From positions 1 to 5,197 of the forward strand of contig DAOWFV010000150.1 in NCBI GenBank assembly GCA_030637805.1: DNA of 5,197 nt, given 5' to 3'. Below, one piece after another: positions 1 through 5,197 of the stretch (the first letter of the stretch is position 1; each line of letters opens with the position of its first letter). A program made the position numbers and the translations under genes. The stretch is from Acidobacteriota bacterium. Its GTDB lineage: Bacteria > Acidobacteriota > Thermoanaerobaculia > Thermoanaerobaculales > Sulfomarinibacteraceae. The notes under the pieces were generated by a model. It searched no databases, had not been told where the DNA came from, and saw only the letters and a program-made list of their open reading frames with translations.

Positions 1-1629
1 AACAAGTTCCTAACGCGGGGGAACCGGCTGACTCCGTTTGCCTATCCGACCATCCGCCTGCTGCGCAAGTCGAAGCCGTTCTGGACCATCCTCGGCGAAC
101 ACAACCTCTGGAGCACCATCATTCGGGTGCCCATCACCTTTCCCCCGGACAAGTTCTACGGGGCGCAGCTGGGGGCAATGTGCATCCCAGATCTCCTCGG
201 TACCCAGGGCACCTTCCTGCTCTTCACCACGCGCTCGTCAGAAGAGCGATTCCAGGAGGGCGGGCTGCGCTTCAAGCTCAGCGCGAACGGTTCCAACGAC
301 ACCTTCGACGGCATGATCCAGGGCCCGGAGAACACCTTCTTCGAAGGCAATCCGCCGATGGAGCTGCCACTCCGCATCGAGCTCGATCGCCCGGGCAGGC
401 GGGCGCTGGTGGCAGTAAACGGCGAGGAGGTGGAGCTCCTCGAGGGCGAGCTTAGCGGCTGGGTCAAGCTCAGCTTCAAGGCCATCGCCGGGATGAAGGT
501 CACCGGTATCTGCCGGATGATGATCATCGAGATGGACGAGCAGGTCTCGCTCTACATCTCCCCCATCAACATCGAGCCCGAAAAGCCGGTGATGCCCATC
601 TCACACCCCAGCTACTACTGCTCCTACCTGGAGAAGAAGCTCGGACCCTATGCCACCCTCGGTCTCGCCGAAGACACCTGGGCGCTCAACGAGAAGGTCA
701 TTGACGACCACACGTTCATGACCCAGACCCGGGACATCGAGGACGAGCGCGAGAGCATGCTGTTTGCCGCCCTCGACCGCTTGAGCAAGGGGGTGCTGGT
801 CACCGTCTTCGACGCCACCGACAGGGTCAACCACATGTTCTGGCGTTACACCGAGGACGGCCACCCCGCCGCCGAGGGCATCGACGACCCCGAGTACGCC
901 AACGCCATCGAGGAGCAGTACCAGCGCAACGACGAGGTTGTCGGCAAGGTCATGGCGCGTCTCGGCGAGAACGACGTGCTGTGGGTGCTATCGGATCACG
1001 GGTGCACCTCGTTCCGGCGCGGCGTCAACCTCAACGCCTGGCTGCTCGAGAACGGCTACCTGACCCTCAAGGAGGGGACCGACGGTAGCGAGGAGTGGCT
1101 GCAGTCGGTGGACTGGTCACGCACGAAGGCGTACGTGGTCGGTCTGGTCGGCATCTTCCTCAACATCAAGGGCCGCGAGGTCCACGGCATCGTCCAGCCG
1201 GGCGAGGAGGCCGAAGCCCTCAAGGCCGAGCTCAAGGCAAGGCTCGACGGGCTGGTGGATGCGGCCAAGAGCGAGGTGGCCGTCAACGAGATCTTCGACA
1301 CCGATACGCTCTACCGGGGGCCGTACAAGGGCAACGCCCCGGACCTCCTCGTAGGCTACAACCACGGCTACCGGATCTCGTGGGACTGCGCCGGTGGGGT
1401 CGTTGCGGGCCCGGTCTTCGAGGACAACACCAAGGCCTGGAGCGGAGACCACATCGTCGATCCGCGTCTCGTGCCAGGCATCTTCCTGGCCAACCACGCC
1501 ATCGACGACGACGATCCGGCGATCATCGACCTCGCCCCCACCGCGCTGACGCTCTTCGGGATCAGGCCGGCGGCGCACATGGAGGGCAAACCACTGGTGG
1601 ACGGAGCTCGTTTCAACGGCGCGGGATGA
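1..1629 (+). CDS. Alkaline-phosphatase-superfamily phosphodiesterase/phosphomutase-like protein (COG3379 type), 5'-partial
   Basis: The frame is open from the first base to the TGA at 1627-1629, giving 542 residues with the N-terminus outside the window. The family is metal-dependent hydrolases of phosphate mono- or diesters, using two metals and a Thr/Ser nucleophile. Visible ligands, in window residue numbers, are the D-x-x-x-H of TDRVNH (D274, H278), SDHG (D332, H333) and GDH (D483, H484). The nucleophile motif and first Asp should lie upstream, so they cannot be checked. The segment RVPITFPPDKFYGAQLGAM (about 43-61) is typical of COG3379-like proteins. Residues about 75-200 form a strand-rich insert, and TLYRGPYKGNAPDLLVGY (about 436-453) is the usual C-terminal segment. 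The real substrate is unknown; a phosphonate, a nucleotide or a lipid-linked phosphate are all possible. No transmembrane segment is visible in this part. It is the first visible gene of a rightward cluster, followed after 35 bp by a small protein. Superfamily membership is secure; specific activity is not. Confidence 0.88.
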   Translation, partial: NKFLTRGNRLTPFAYPTIRLLRKSKPFWTILGEHNLWSTIIRVPITFPPDKFYGAQLGAMCIPDLLGTQGTFLLFTTRSSEERFQEGGLRFKLSANGSNDTFDGMIQGPENTFFEGNPPMELPLRIELDRPGRRALVAVNGEEVELLEGELSGWVKLSFKAIAGMKVTGICRMMIIEMDEQVSLYISPINIEPEKPVMPISHPSYYCSYLEKKLGPYATLGLAEDTWALNEKVIDDHTFMTQTRDIEDERESMLFAALDRLSKGVLVTVFDATDRVNHMFWRYTEDGHPAAEGIDDPEYANAIEEQYQRNDEVVGKVMARLGENDVLWVLSDHGCTSFRRGVNLNAWLLENGYLTLKEGTDGSEEWLQSVDWSRTKAYVVGLVGIFLNIKGREVHGIVQPGEEAEALKAELKARLDGLVDAAKSEVAVNEIFDTDTLYRGPYKGNAPDLLVGYNHGYRISWDCAGGVVAGPVFEDNTKAWSGDHIVDPRLVPGIFLANHAIDDDDPAIIDLAPTALTLFGIRPAAHMEGKPLVDGARFNGAG

Positions 1630-1651
1630 CGGGCGGACCAATAAGGAAACG

Positions 1652-1657
1652 AAAGGA
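1652..1657 (+). promoter_or_regulatory. Ribosome binding site of the small RHH-like gene
   Basis: AAAGGA lies 7 nt before the ATG at 1665. It favours this start over the in-frame ATG at 1626, which has only a GC-rich stretch without a clear Shine-Dalgarno in front of it. Confidence 0.6.
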
Positions 1658-1664
1658 CCCCGAA

Positions 1665-1859
1665 ATGTTCAACTACACCAAGGTCAAGCTCGAGAAAAGC
1701 ATGGTCGACAAGATCAAGCGCTACGCCGAGATCGCGGGCTACTCCTCACCCGAGGAGTTCATCACCCACGCCCTCGAAAAGGAGCTGGCGCATCTCGAGG
1801 ACGCCGACTCCGAGGAGGAGATCAAGAAACGCCTCCAGGGTCTCGGCTACATGTCGTAG
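1665..1859 (+). CDS. Small ribbon-helix-helix-like protein with acidic linker and LGY tail
   Basis: This 64-residue protein begins at the ATG at 1665, which has AAAGGA upstream at a good distance. An in-frame ATG at 1626 overlaps the preceding stop as ATGA and would add 13 basic residues, but it has a poorer ribosome site. Residues 4-9 (YTKVKL) look like the RHH beta strand, 11-23 like helix A and 28-45 like helix B, with GYSSPEEF between them as in CopG/RHH proteins. Residues 45-52 are strongly acidic. The end, EEIKKRLQGLGYMS (51-64), resembles the C-terminal tail seen on many sulfatases and AP-superfamily proteins. It could be a DNA-binding autoregulator, or a dimeric adaptor that acts on the neighbouring AP protein or membrane protein. 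The acidic linker, and a recalled pattern of similar small proteins beside AP-family genes, make a purely DNA-binding role uncertain. The role is inference. Confidence 0.8.
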   Translation: MFNYTKVKLEKSMVDKIKRYAEIAGYSSPEEFITHALEKELAHLEDADSEEEIKKRLQGLGYMS

Positions 1860-1877
1860 GGGAAAGTCAACCAAAGG

Positions 1878-2720
1878 ATGACCTTTCTCAACGATCTCCT
1901 GCGCCCCGTCTTCGACTGGCTGCAGTACCCGCTGCGCGGTCTTTCGCCGTTCGTGGGCGTACTGATATGGTCGATTCCGGTAGGCGTCTTTGCCCTCTGG
2001 GTCTTCGGTAAAACGTCGAACCAGGACCGCATCGCCGAGGTCAAACGGCGCATCCACGCCGGCCTCTTCGAGATCCGGCTTTTCAACGACGACCTGCGCG
2101 CGATCCTGCGCGCCCAGTGGGAGATCTTCGGCCACGTTCTGCACTACCAGGCCCTGGCCCTCAAGCCGATGCTGTTCATCCTGCCGCCCCTGGTGCTGGT
2201 GATGGTGCAGCTGCACATGTTCTACGGCTTCCGCGGGCTGCAACCCGGTGAGAGCGCACTGCTCACGGTGGAGCTCGGCCGCGGGACCATCGAGGAAGGG
2301 ACCCGGCCCGAAGCCGTGATCGAGCTCCCCGATGGGTTGCGGGCCGAGACGCCGGCGGTGTGGGTCCCGTCGTTGAGCCAGCTCAACTGGCGCATTGGCG
2401 TCGAGGATTGGGGCGACTACGAGTTGATCCTGGCGATCGACGGCGCACGCTACACCAAGCGACTGATGGCGACCGATGAGGTGGACCGCCTGGCACCGGA
2501 ACGGCCCCCCAAGACGTTCTTCGGTCAGCTCGAGTGGCCTTCCGAGCCGCCCCTCGACCGGGAGGGTGCGGTCACGAAAATCTCAATCGCCTACCCCGAC
2601 GGGACGATCTCTTTCCTCGGCCGGCGCTTCGAGTGGCGTTTCGCGTGGATGGTCATCTTCTTCGTGCTCACGATGGTGGTTGCCCTGGTGCTGCGCAAGC
2701 CGATGGGGGTCGAGCTTTGA
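1878..2720 (+). CDS. Three-TM membrane protein, probable Oxa1/EMC3/TMCO1-superfamily homologue
   Basis: The product has 280 residues. Hydrophobic segments lie at about 25-44, 98-117 and 255-272. Between the first two is a charged, helix-rich stretch (about 48-96: SNQDRIAEVKRRIHAGLFEIRLFNDDLRAILRAQ, shown here only as landmarks N48, K56-R58 and F69-D72). A strand-rich domain of about 135 residues (118-254) lies between TM2 and TM3. Basic residues after TM1 (K45, R51, K56-R58) and after TM3 (R273, K274) predict N-out topology, with the helical stretch and the C-terminus in the cytoplasm. A TM followed by a cytoplasmic coiled coil and two further TMs is the plan of EMC3/TMCO1/DUF106 proteins, relatives of YidC that help insert membrane proteins. 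The match is by topology and remembered similarity, so insertase activity is inferred. The start has AAAGG abutting it and AGGGGA 14 nt upstream, neither ideally placed. The gene follows the RHH-like gene by 18 bp. Confidence 0.82.
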   Translation: MTFLNDLLRPVFDWLQYPLRGLSPFVGVLIWSIPVGVFALWVFGKTSNQDRIAEVKRRIHAGLFEIRLFNDDLRAILRAQWEIFGHVLHYQALALKPMLFILPPLVLVMVQLHMFYGFRGLQPGESALLTVELGRGTIEEGTRPEAVIELPDGLRAETPAVWVPSLSQLNWRIGVEDWGDYELILAIDGARYTKRLMATDEVDRLAPERPPKTFFGQLEWPSEPPLDREGAVTKISIAYPDGTISFLGRRFEWRFAWMVIFFVLTMVVALVLRKPMGVEL

Positions 2721-2733
2721 GCTTTCTATAACG

Positions 2734-3702
2734 ATGAAGATCCGCGCTGCAACTCTGGGCGCCTTCCTGATCTGCGTCTCCGCCGCCCTTTGGGGTCTCG
2801 ACGGAGTCGTCCTCACTCCCCGCCTGGCCAACCTGCAGGTGCCGTTCGTGGTCTTTCTGCTGCACGCCGTCCCCTTCCTCCTCATGCAGCCCTTTTTGTT
2901 TCGCAGCTATGGCCGCCTCCGGCGAATGGCCCCGAGGGGGTGGTTGGCACTGGCGCTCGTGTCGCTCACGGGGGGTCTCCTCGGAACCTTCGCGATCGTC
3001 AGGGCACTCTTTCTCGTCGACTTCAATCAACTCTCGGTCGTGGTCGTGCTGCAGAAGCTGCAGCCGCTCTTCGCTCTCGTGCTGGCCGCCCTCCTGCTCA
3101 AGGAGCGAGTCACCTCCCGATTCCTCGCCCTCGCCGTGGTCGCCGTCGGCGGCGCTTACCTGCTGACGTTCGGGGCCTCGGTTCCCGACGCCGCGGTCAA
3201 CGCCATCACCATCCGCGCCGCCACCTGGGCGGTGATCGCCGCCGCCGCCTTCGGTTCGGCCACCGTTCTGAGCAAGCTCCTTCTCGGCTCGCTCGATTTC
3301 AGGGACGCCACCTTCGCCCGTTACGGGATGACCTCCGTCATGGCCCTCGTCTTCCTGGTGGTTCGCGGTATCGGCATGCCCATCGCCACGGTCACCGACG
3401 CCAACTGGATCATCGTGCTGATCATCTCCGTGACCACCGGCAGCGGCGCGATCTTCCTCTACTACTTCGGCCTGTCCCGGGTGCGCGCCAGCGTCGCCAC
3501 CATTTGCGAACTCTGCCTTCCCCTCAGCGCCGTCCTCCTCGACTACCTGGTCAACGGCTCCGTCCTTGGTCCCTGGCAGTGGCTTGGCGCCGGACTGCTC
3601 GTCGGCGCCATCCTCCGCATCAGCACCCACGGCGAGGAGCGCAAAGCAACCCTAGCGGATGATCCAGAGACCTCCGGCAAAGCAGGAGACATGAACTCGT
3701 GA
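2734..3702 (+). CDS. EamA-family (drug/metabolite transporter superfamily) permease
   Basis: This 322-residue polytopic membrane protein has about ten hydrophobic segments in two homologous halves (about 8-147 and 160-296), the usual EamA architecture and length. Signature pieces are SAALWG (17-21) in TM1, LQKLQPLFALVLAALLLKERV (about 106-126) closing the first half, and ELCLPLSAVLLDYLVNG followed by WQWLGAGLLVGAI (259-293) closing the second. Members export or import small metabolites such as amino acids or nucleotide sugars across the inner membrane; the substrate cannot be read from sequence. The ATG at 2734 is the first sensible start, 13 bp after the previous stop, but no clear Shine-Dalgarno precedes it. 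Translation may depend on coupling to the upstream gene. The open frame extends further upstream, but only as an overlap of the preceding coding region. The last 25 residues are a hydrophilic cytoplasmic tail. Confidence 0.9.
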   Translation: MKIRAATLGAFLICVSAALWGLDGVVLTPRLANLQVPFVVFLLHAVPFLLMQPFLFRSYGRLRRMAPRGWLALALVSLTGGLLGTFAIVRALFLVDFNQLSVVVVLQKLQPLFALVLAALLLKERVTSRFLALAVVAVGGAYLLTFGASVPDAAVNAITIRAATWAVIAAAAFGSATVLSKLLLGSLDFRDATFARYGMTSVMALVFLVVRGIGMPIATVTDANWIIVLIISVTTGSGAIFLYYFGLSRVRASVATICELCLPLSAVLLDYLVNGSVLGPWQWLGAGLLVGAILRISTHGEERKATLADDPETSGKAGDMNS

Positions 3703-3707
3703 GCCGA

Positions 3708-4661
3708 TCAAGGCTTCTCCGGATACAGCCGCGGCAGCTCCGCTGCAACCGCAAAATACATTAACGCCACCACGGCCTTGAGCGTCAACCAACCTGATGG
3801 CTCCGAATTCCCCGGGACGCCATCCGCGGGAAGGGATGACGGAACCCGGACGCTCCGTCGCCAACGCGCACCCGCATCCTGCGTGCGCTGGAGTTGCGCC
3901 AGGGCCGGGACCATGCCCGGTGTCAGGGGCATTTCCGCCCGCGCAAGGGCCCACAGGATCTCGGCCGAGTCGGTCCGTCCGAAGCAGGGATGGCCGAGTC
4001 TGCCCCTCTCCGCCAACGTCCGCTCCAGGGAGGCCACCGCCCGCTCGCTGAGAACCTCTCGACTGCCCTGGTCGCACGCAGTGAGCGCAGCGAGCAAGGC
4101 CACCGCTGTCACCGCACACTCCCCCGACCGCGTCCGACGATTCACCACCCGCCAACCCCCGGTCGGCGAGCGCGGCGCCTCCTCCTGGAGCCACGCCAGC
4201 CCCTCCTGAAATCGGGCATGACGGCACCAGCCCAGCTCGGCGAGGGTGTGCAACGCGCGCGCAGTCAGCCACGGCACCGGAGCCTCACCTTCGCGCAGCG
4301 AAAATCCACCCTCCCCGGGAGCGATCTCAAGCAGCCGCTCGGCAGCCGCGTGGAGCCGCGGATCGGAGGGATCCGCCCCCCACTGCACCGCCGCCACCAG
4401 CCGCCAGCCGGGGCCGCTGTACATCTGCCAGAACCGTGCCGGGGTCTCCCAGCTGCCGTCCAGATGCAGGGCGGCGAGCAGCGAGGCAACGGGTTCCGAG
4501 GCGTTGGCGCCGCCACGGGAACGGATGACCGCGGGGCTCGTGGCCGGCCTCCGCACAAGCTCGACCAGAACACGCCAGTGGAGATTCGGGCGATTTGGGT
4601 CGAGGAGCCAGGGCAGCGGGTCACTGCGCAACGCCTCCCACCCGAAGGAGCAGGCGGACAC
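3708..4661 (-). CDS. Terpenoid-cyclase/prenyltransferase-like alpha/alpha toroid protein
   Basis: The product has 317 residues from a GTG start at 4661, the most upstream start in this frame. It has at least five helical-hairpin repeats marked by G-x-W or similar turns: HLDGSW (66-71), GEGGF (116-120), PTGGW (166-170), GRLGHPCF (220-227) and PSGW (288-291). Each is followed by a helix of the type TARALHTLAELGW or TAVALLAALTAC. This matches the alpha/alpha-barrel of squalene cyclase and prenyltransferase beta subunits. The opening PWLLDPNRPNLHWRVLVELV (17-36) resembles a bacterial family often labelled prenyltransferase-like or, misleadingly, nitrogen fixation protein NifH. No DxDD cyclase motif or prenyltransferase zinc-site pattern is seen, so enzymatic activity is doubtful. 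The start lies 14 bp after the stop of the 92-residue gene, with only a weak ribosome site, suggesting coupled translation. The 3' end converges with the EamA gene, leaving 5 bp. Confidence 0.82.
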   Translation of the reverse strand: MSACSFGWEALRSDPLPWLLDPNRPNLHWRVLVELVRRPATSPAVIRSRGGANASEPVASLLAALHLDGSWETPARFWQMYSGPGWRLVAAVQWGADPSDPRLHAAAERLLEIAPGEGGFSLREGEAPVPWLTARALHTLAELGWCRHARFQEGLAWLQEEAPRSPTGGWRVVNRRTRSGECAVTAVALLAALTACDQGSREVLSERAVASLERTLAERGRLGHPCFGRTDSAEILWALARAEMPLTPGMVPALAQLQRTQDAGARWRRSVRVPSSLPADGVPGNSEPSGWLTLKAVVALMYFAVAAELPRLYPEKP

Positions 4662-4675
4662 CAGACGCCGTCGGT

Positions 4676-4954
4676 TCAGATGCGGCCCATCTTCCGCTGC
4701 CCGATGGCGTGCCGCAACATCCGAATGGCTCCATCGATGCGGGAGATTCGCCGGTTGCGGGCCTGCAGGGCCGGCTGGTCGTCAAGGTCCATCGGTTCTC
4801 CGCGAGTCTCACGGATGCTCTTGTCGAGCTCGAACTCCAGCTTCCTCATCTGATCGAGATCCAACCGTTTGAGCATCACCGGCGAGAGCAGGGTGTAACC
4901 GTCGCAGACCTGACGCGCCATCGCCGGCGCGGACCCTCCCATGTAAGTTCCCAT
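4676..4954 (-). CDS. Small charged hypothetical protein, first gene of the leftward operon
   Basis: The product has 92 residues, and I do not recognise the family. The ATG at 4954 is preferred because GGAGGT precedes it by 4 nt; a GTG at 4960 would add two residues but overlaps that site, and an ATG at 4942 is a shorter alternative. Residues 1-14 are small and Met/Gly/Ala rich. Residues 16-30 (VCDGYTLLSPVMLKR) are followed by a probable amphipathic helix (about 32-50, LDLDQMRKLEFELDKSIRE). After an acidic loop (PMDLDDQ, 54-60) comes a basic helix (about 62-88) rich in Arg. The pattern suggests a soluble two-helix or coiled-coil protein. Tight spacing to the toroid gene implies joint expression. 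That it is real is supported by the strong ribosome site, the operon spacing and the non-repetitive composition. Confidence 0.72.
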   Translation of the reverse strand: MGTYMGGSAPAMARQVCDGYTLLSPVMLKRLDLDQMRKLEFELDKSIRETRGEPMDLDDQPALQARNRRISRIDGAIRMLRHAIGQRKMGRI

Positions 4955-4958
4955 GACC

Positions 4959-4964
4959 ACCTCC
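4959..4964 (-). promoter_or_regulatory. Ribosome binding site of the 92-residue gene
   Basis: On the minus strand GGAGGT is followed by GGTC and the ATG at 4954. It is the best Shine-Dalgarno match in the window. It overlaps the candidate GTG start at 4960 and so argues for the ATG. Confidence 0.65.
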
Positions 4965-4981
4965 GGTGCGCATCCAGTTTA

Positions 4982-5037
4982 CCTGAGACCTGAGGCCTGT
5001 GACCCGAAGCCTGCGACCTGAAGCCTGAGACCTGGAG
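4982..5037 (+). repeat. Left arm of heptanucleotide repeat array (8 units)
   Basis: There are eight in-phase 7-bp units: CCTGAGA, CCTGAGG, CCTGTGA, CCCGAAG, CCTGCGA, CCTGAAG, CCTGAGA, CCTGGAG. The first three bases are nearly invariant (CCT, once CCC). The consensus CCTGAGA is the reverse complement of TCTCAGG, a common unit of the right arm, so this arm is the same repeat family inverted. It lies in the leader of the leftward operon, starting 27 bp upstream of the ATG at 4954. Confidence 0.9.
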
Positions 5038-5065
5038 GGGTCGCAGGTTTCAGGTCTCAGGTCGC
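5013..5065 (+). repeat. Inverted repeat at the junction of the two heptad arms
   Basis: Positions 5013-5033 and 5045-5065 are reverse complements at 18 of 21 positions, with an 11-nt loop. In a plus-strand RNA two of the three mismatches become G-U pairs, leaving one A-C mismatch. In a minus-strand RNA, the sense of the leftward operon, those two become C-A mismatches. There is no T-run after it, so it is not a typical terminator. Confidence 0.75.
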
Positions 5066-5148
5066 ACATCGCACATCGCAGGTTTCAAGTCTCAGGTCTC
5101 AGGTCGCACATCGCAAGTCGCAAGTCGCAAGTCGCAAGTCGCAAGTCG
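5041..5148 (+). repeat. Right arm of heptanucleotide repeat array (15 units plus TCG)
   Basis: There are fifteen 7-bp units in unbroken phase with consensus TCGCARG; variants include TTTCAGG, TCTCAGG and TCGCACA. Units 1-5 (5041-5075) and 6-10 (5076-5110) form a 35-bp higher-order duplication, identical at 31 of 35 positions by eye. Units 11-15 (5111-5145) are five perfect TCGCAAG copies, followed by a partial TCG. The unit is not a multiple of three and no start or coding pattern fits, so it is noncoding. There are no unique spacers, so it is not a CRISPR array. Confidence 0.92.
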
Positions 5149-5152
5149 GAGC

Positions 5153-5182
5153 AGAATCGTCGGCTGGACTCCAGGATGTCAA
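5153..5182 (-). promoter_or_regulatory. Candidate sigma70-type promoter for the leftward operon
   Basis: On the minus strand a perfect TTGACA (5182-5177) is followed after 18 nt by GATTCT (5158-5153), which matches TATAAT at three of six positions. Transcription would start near 5146, at the edge of the heptad array, and give a leader of about 190 nt containing all the repeats. The -10 is weak and the true promoter may lie elsewhere. Confidence 0.4.
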
Positions 5183-5197
5183 GCCCTCTTTTTAACT

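Noticed and set aside
1117..1641. Minus-strand 174-codon frame inside the AP-superfamily gene
   Set aside because: It is antisense to conserved motifs such as GPYKGNAPDLLVGY and has no ribosome site or family resemblance.
1095..1664. Long N-terminal extension of the small RHH-like protein
   Set aside because: The frame is open, but it overlaps the conserved C-terminal half of the AP protein and reads as an Arg/Gly/His-rich shadow; the start at 1665 has a ribosome site.
2668..3630. Long minus-strand open frame (320 codons) across the EamA gene
   Set aside because: It is antisense to a clear ten-TM permease; its product is a low-complexity Gly/Glu/Asp-rich sequence typical of the complement of GC-rich coding DNA.
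2790..3662. Plus-strand 290-codon frame inside the EamA gene
   Set aside because: The product is Arg/Pro/His-rich, as expected from a shifted frame of GC-rich DNA, and the permease frame is well supported.
3894..4853. Plus-strand 319-codon frame opposite the toroid and 92-residue genes
   Set aside because: The Arg/Pro-rich product has no domain features, and it spans two minus-strand genes that have repeats and a ribosome site.
4809..5069. Minus-strand 86-codon frame running from the repeats into the 92-residue gene
   Set aside because: It starts inside the heptad repeats, overlaps the better-supported frame and owes its length to repeat composition.
4982..5148. CRISPR array
   Set aside because: The units are 7 bp and directly abutting, with no unique spacers; no cas-like gene is nearby.
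5160..5197. Rho-independent terminator ending in CTCTTTTTAA on the plus strand
   Set aside because: The only nearby palindrome, CTGGACTCCAG, has a single-base centre and lies 13 bases before the T-run, so it cannot form a usable hairpin.

Overview
The window is a high-GC, gene-dense bacterial segment. It has a rightward four-gene cluster (1-3702), a convergent leftward two-gene cluster (4954 down to 3708), and a noncoding right edge built of 7-bp repeats. The GC-rich codon use, the AP-superfamily phosphodiesterase next to a tiny ribbon-helix-helix-like protein, and an Oxa1/EMC3-like membrane protein recall Acidobacteriota or deltaproteobacteria-like genomes. That assignment rests on remembered family resemblance, not on any search, and no taxonomic marker gene is present.

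Rightward cluster. The window opens inside an alkaline-phosphatase-superfamily phosphodiesterase/phosphomutase-like gene (COG3379 type) that ends at 1629. Three metal-ligand motifs are visible: D-x-x-x-H, SDHG and GDH. The N-terminal nucleophile region lies outside. After 35 bp comes a 64-residue protein with a ribbon-helix-helix-like body and an acidic linker ending in an LGY tail. After 18 bp comes a 280-residue membrane protein whose layout (TM, charged cytoplasmic helix, TM, extracytoplasmic domain, TM) resembles the Oxa1/YidC/EMC3/TMCO1 superfamily. After 13 bp comes an EamA-type (DMT superfamily) transporter. Short gaps and a common strand suggest one transcript. The first three genes may form a functional module; the EamA gene may simply be co-transcribed.

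Leftward cluster. A 92-residue charged protein of unknown function (4954-4676) is followed 14 bp later by a 317-residue protein with five G-x-W-type helical repeats. It is probably an alpha/alpha toroid of the terpenoid cyclase/prenyltransferase fold without an obvious cyclase active site (4661-3708). Its stop lies only 5 bp from the EamA stop, so the two clusters converge with no room for an intergenic terminator.

Right edge. From 4982 to 5148 the DNA is almost entirely 7-bp repeats: eight units in one orientation (consensus CCTGAGA), a 3-bp junction, then fifteen units in the opposite orientation (consensus TCGCARG). The two arms form a large imperfect inverted repeat, and the right arm has a 35-bp higher-order duplication and a homogeneous run of five TCGCAAG units. 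A perfect TTGACA -35 hexamer with a weak -10 lies just beyond it on the minus strand. The repeats would therefore sit in the 5' leader of the leftward operon if that promoter is real.
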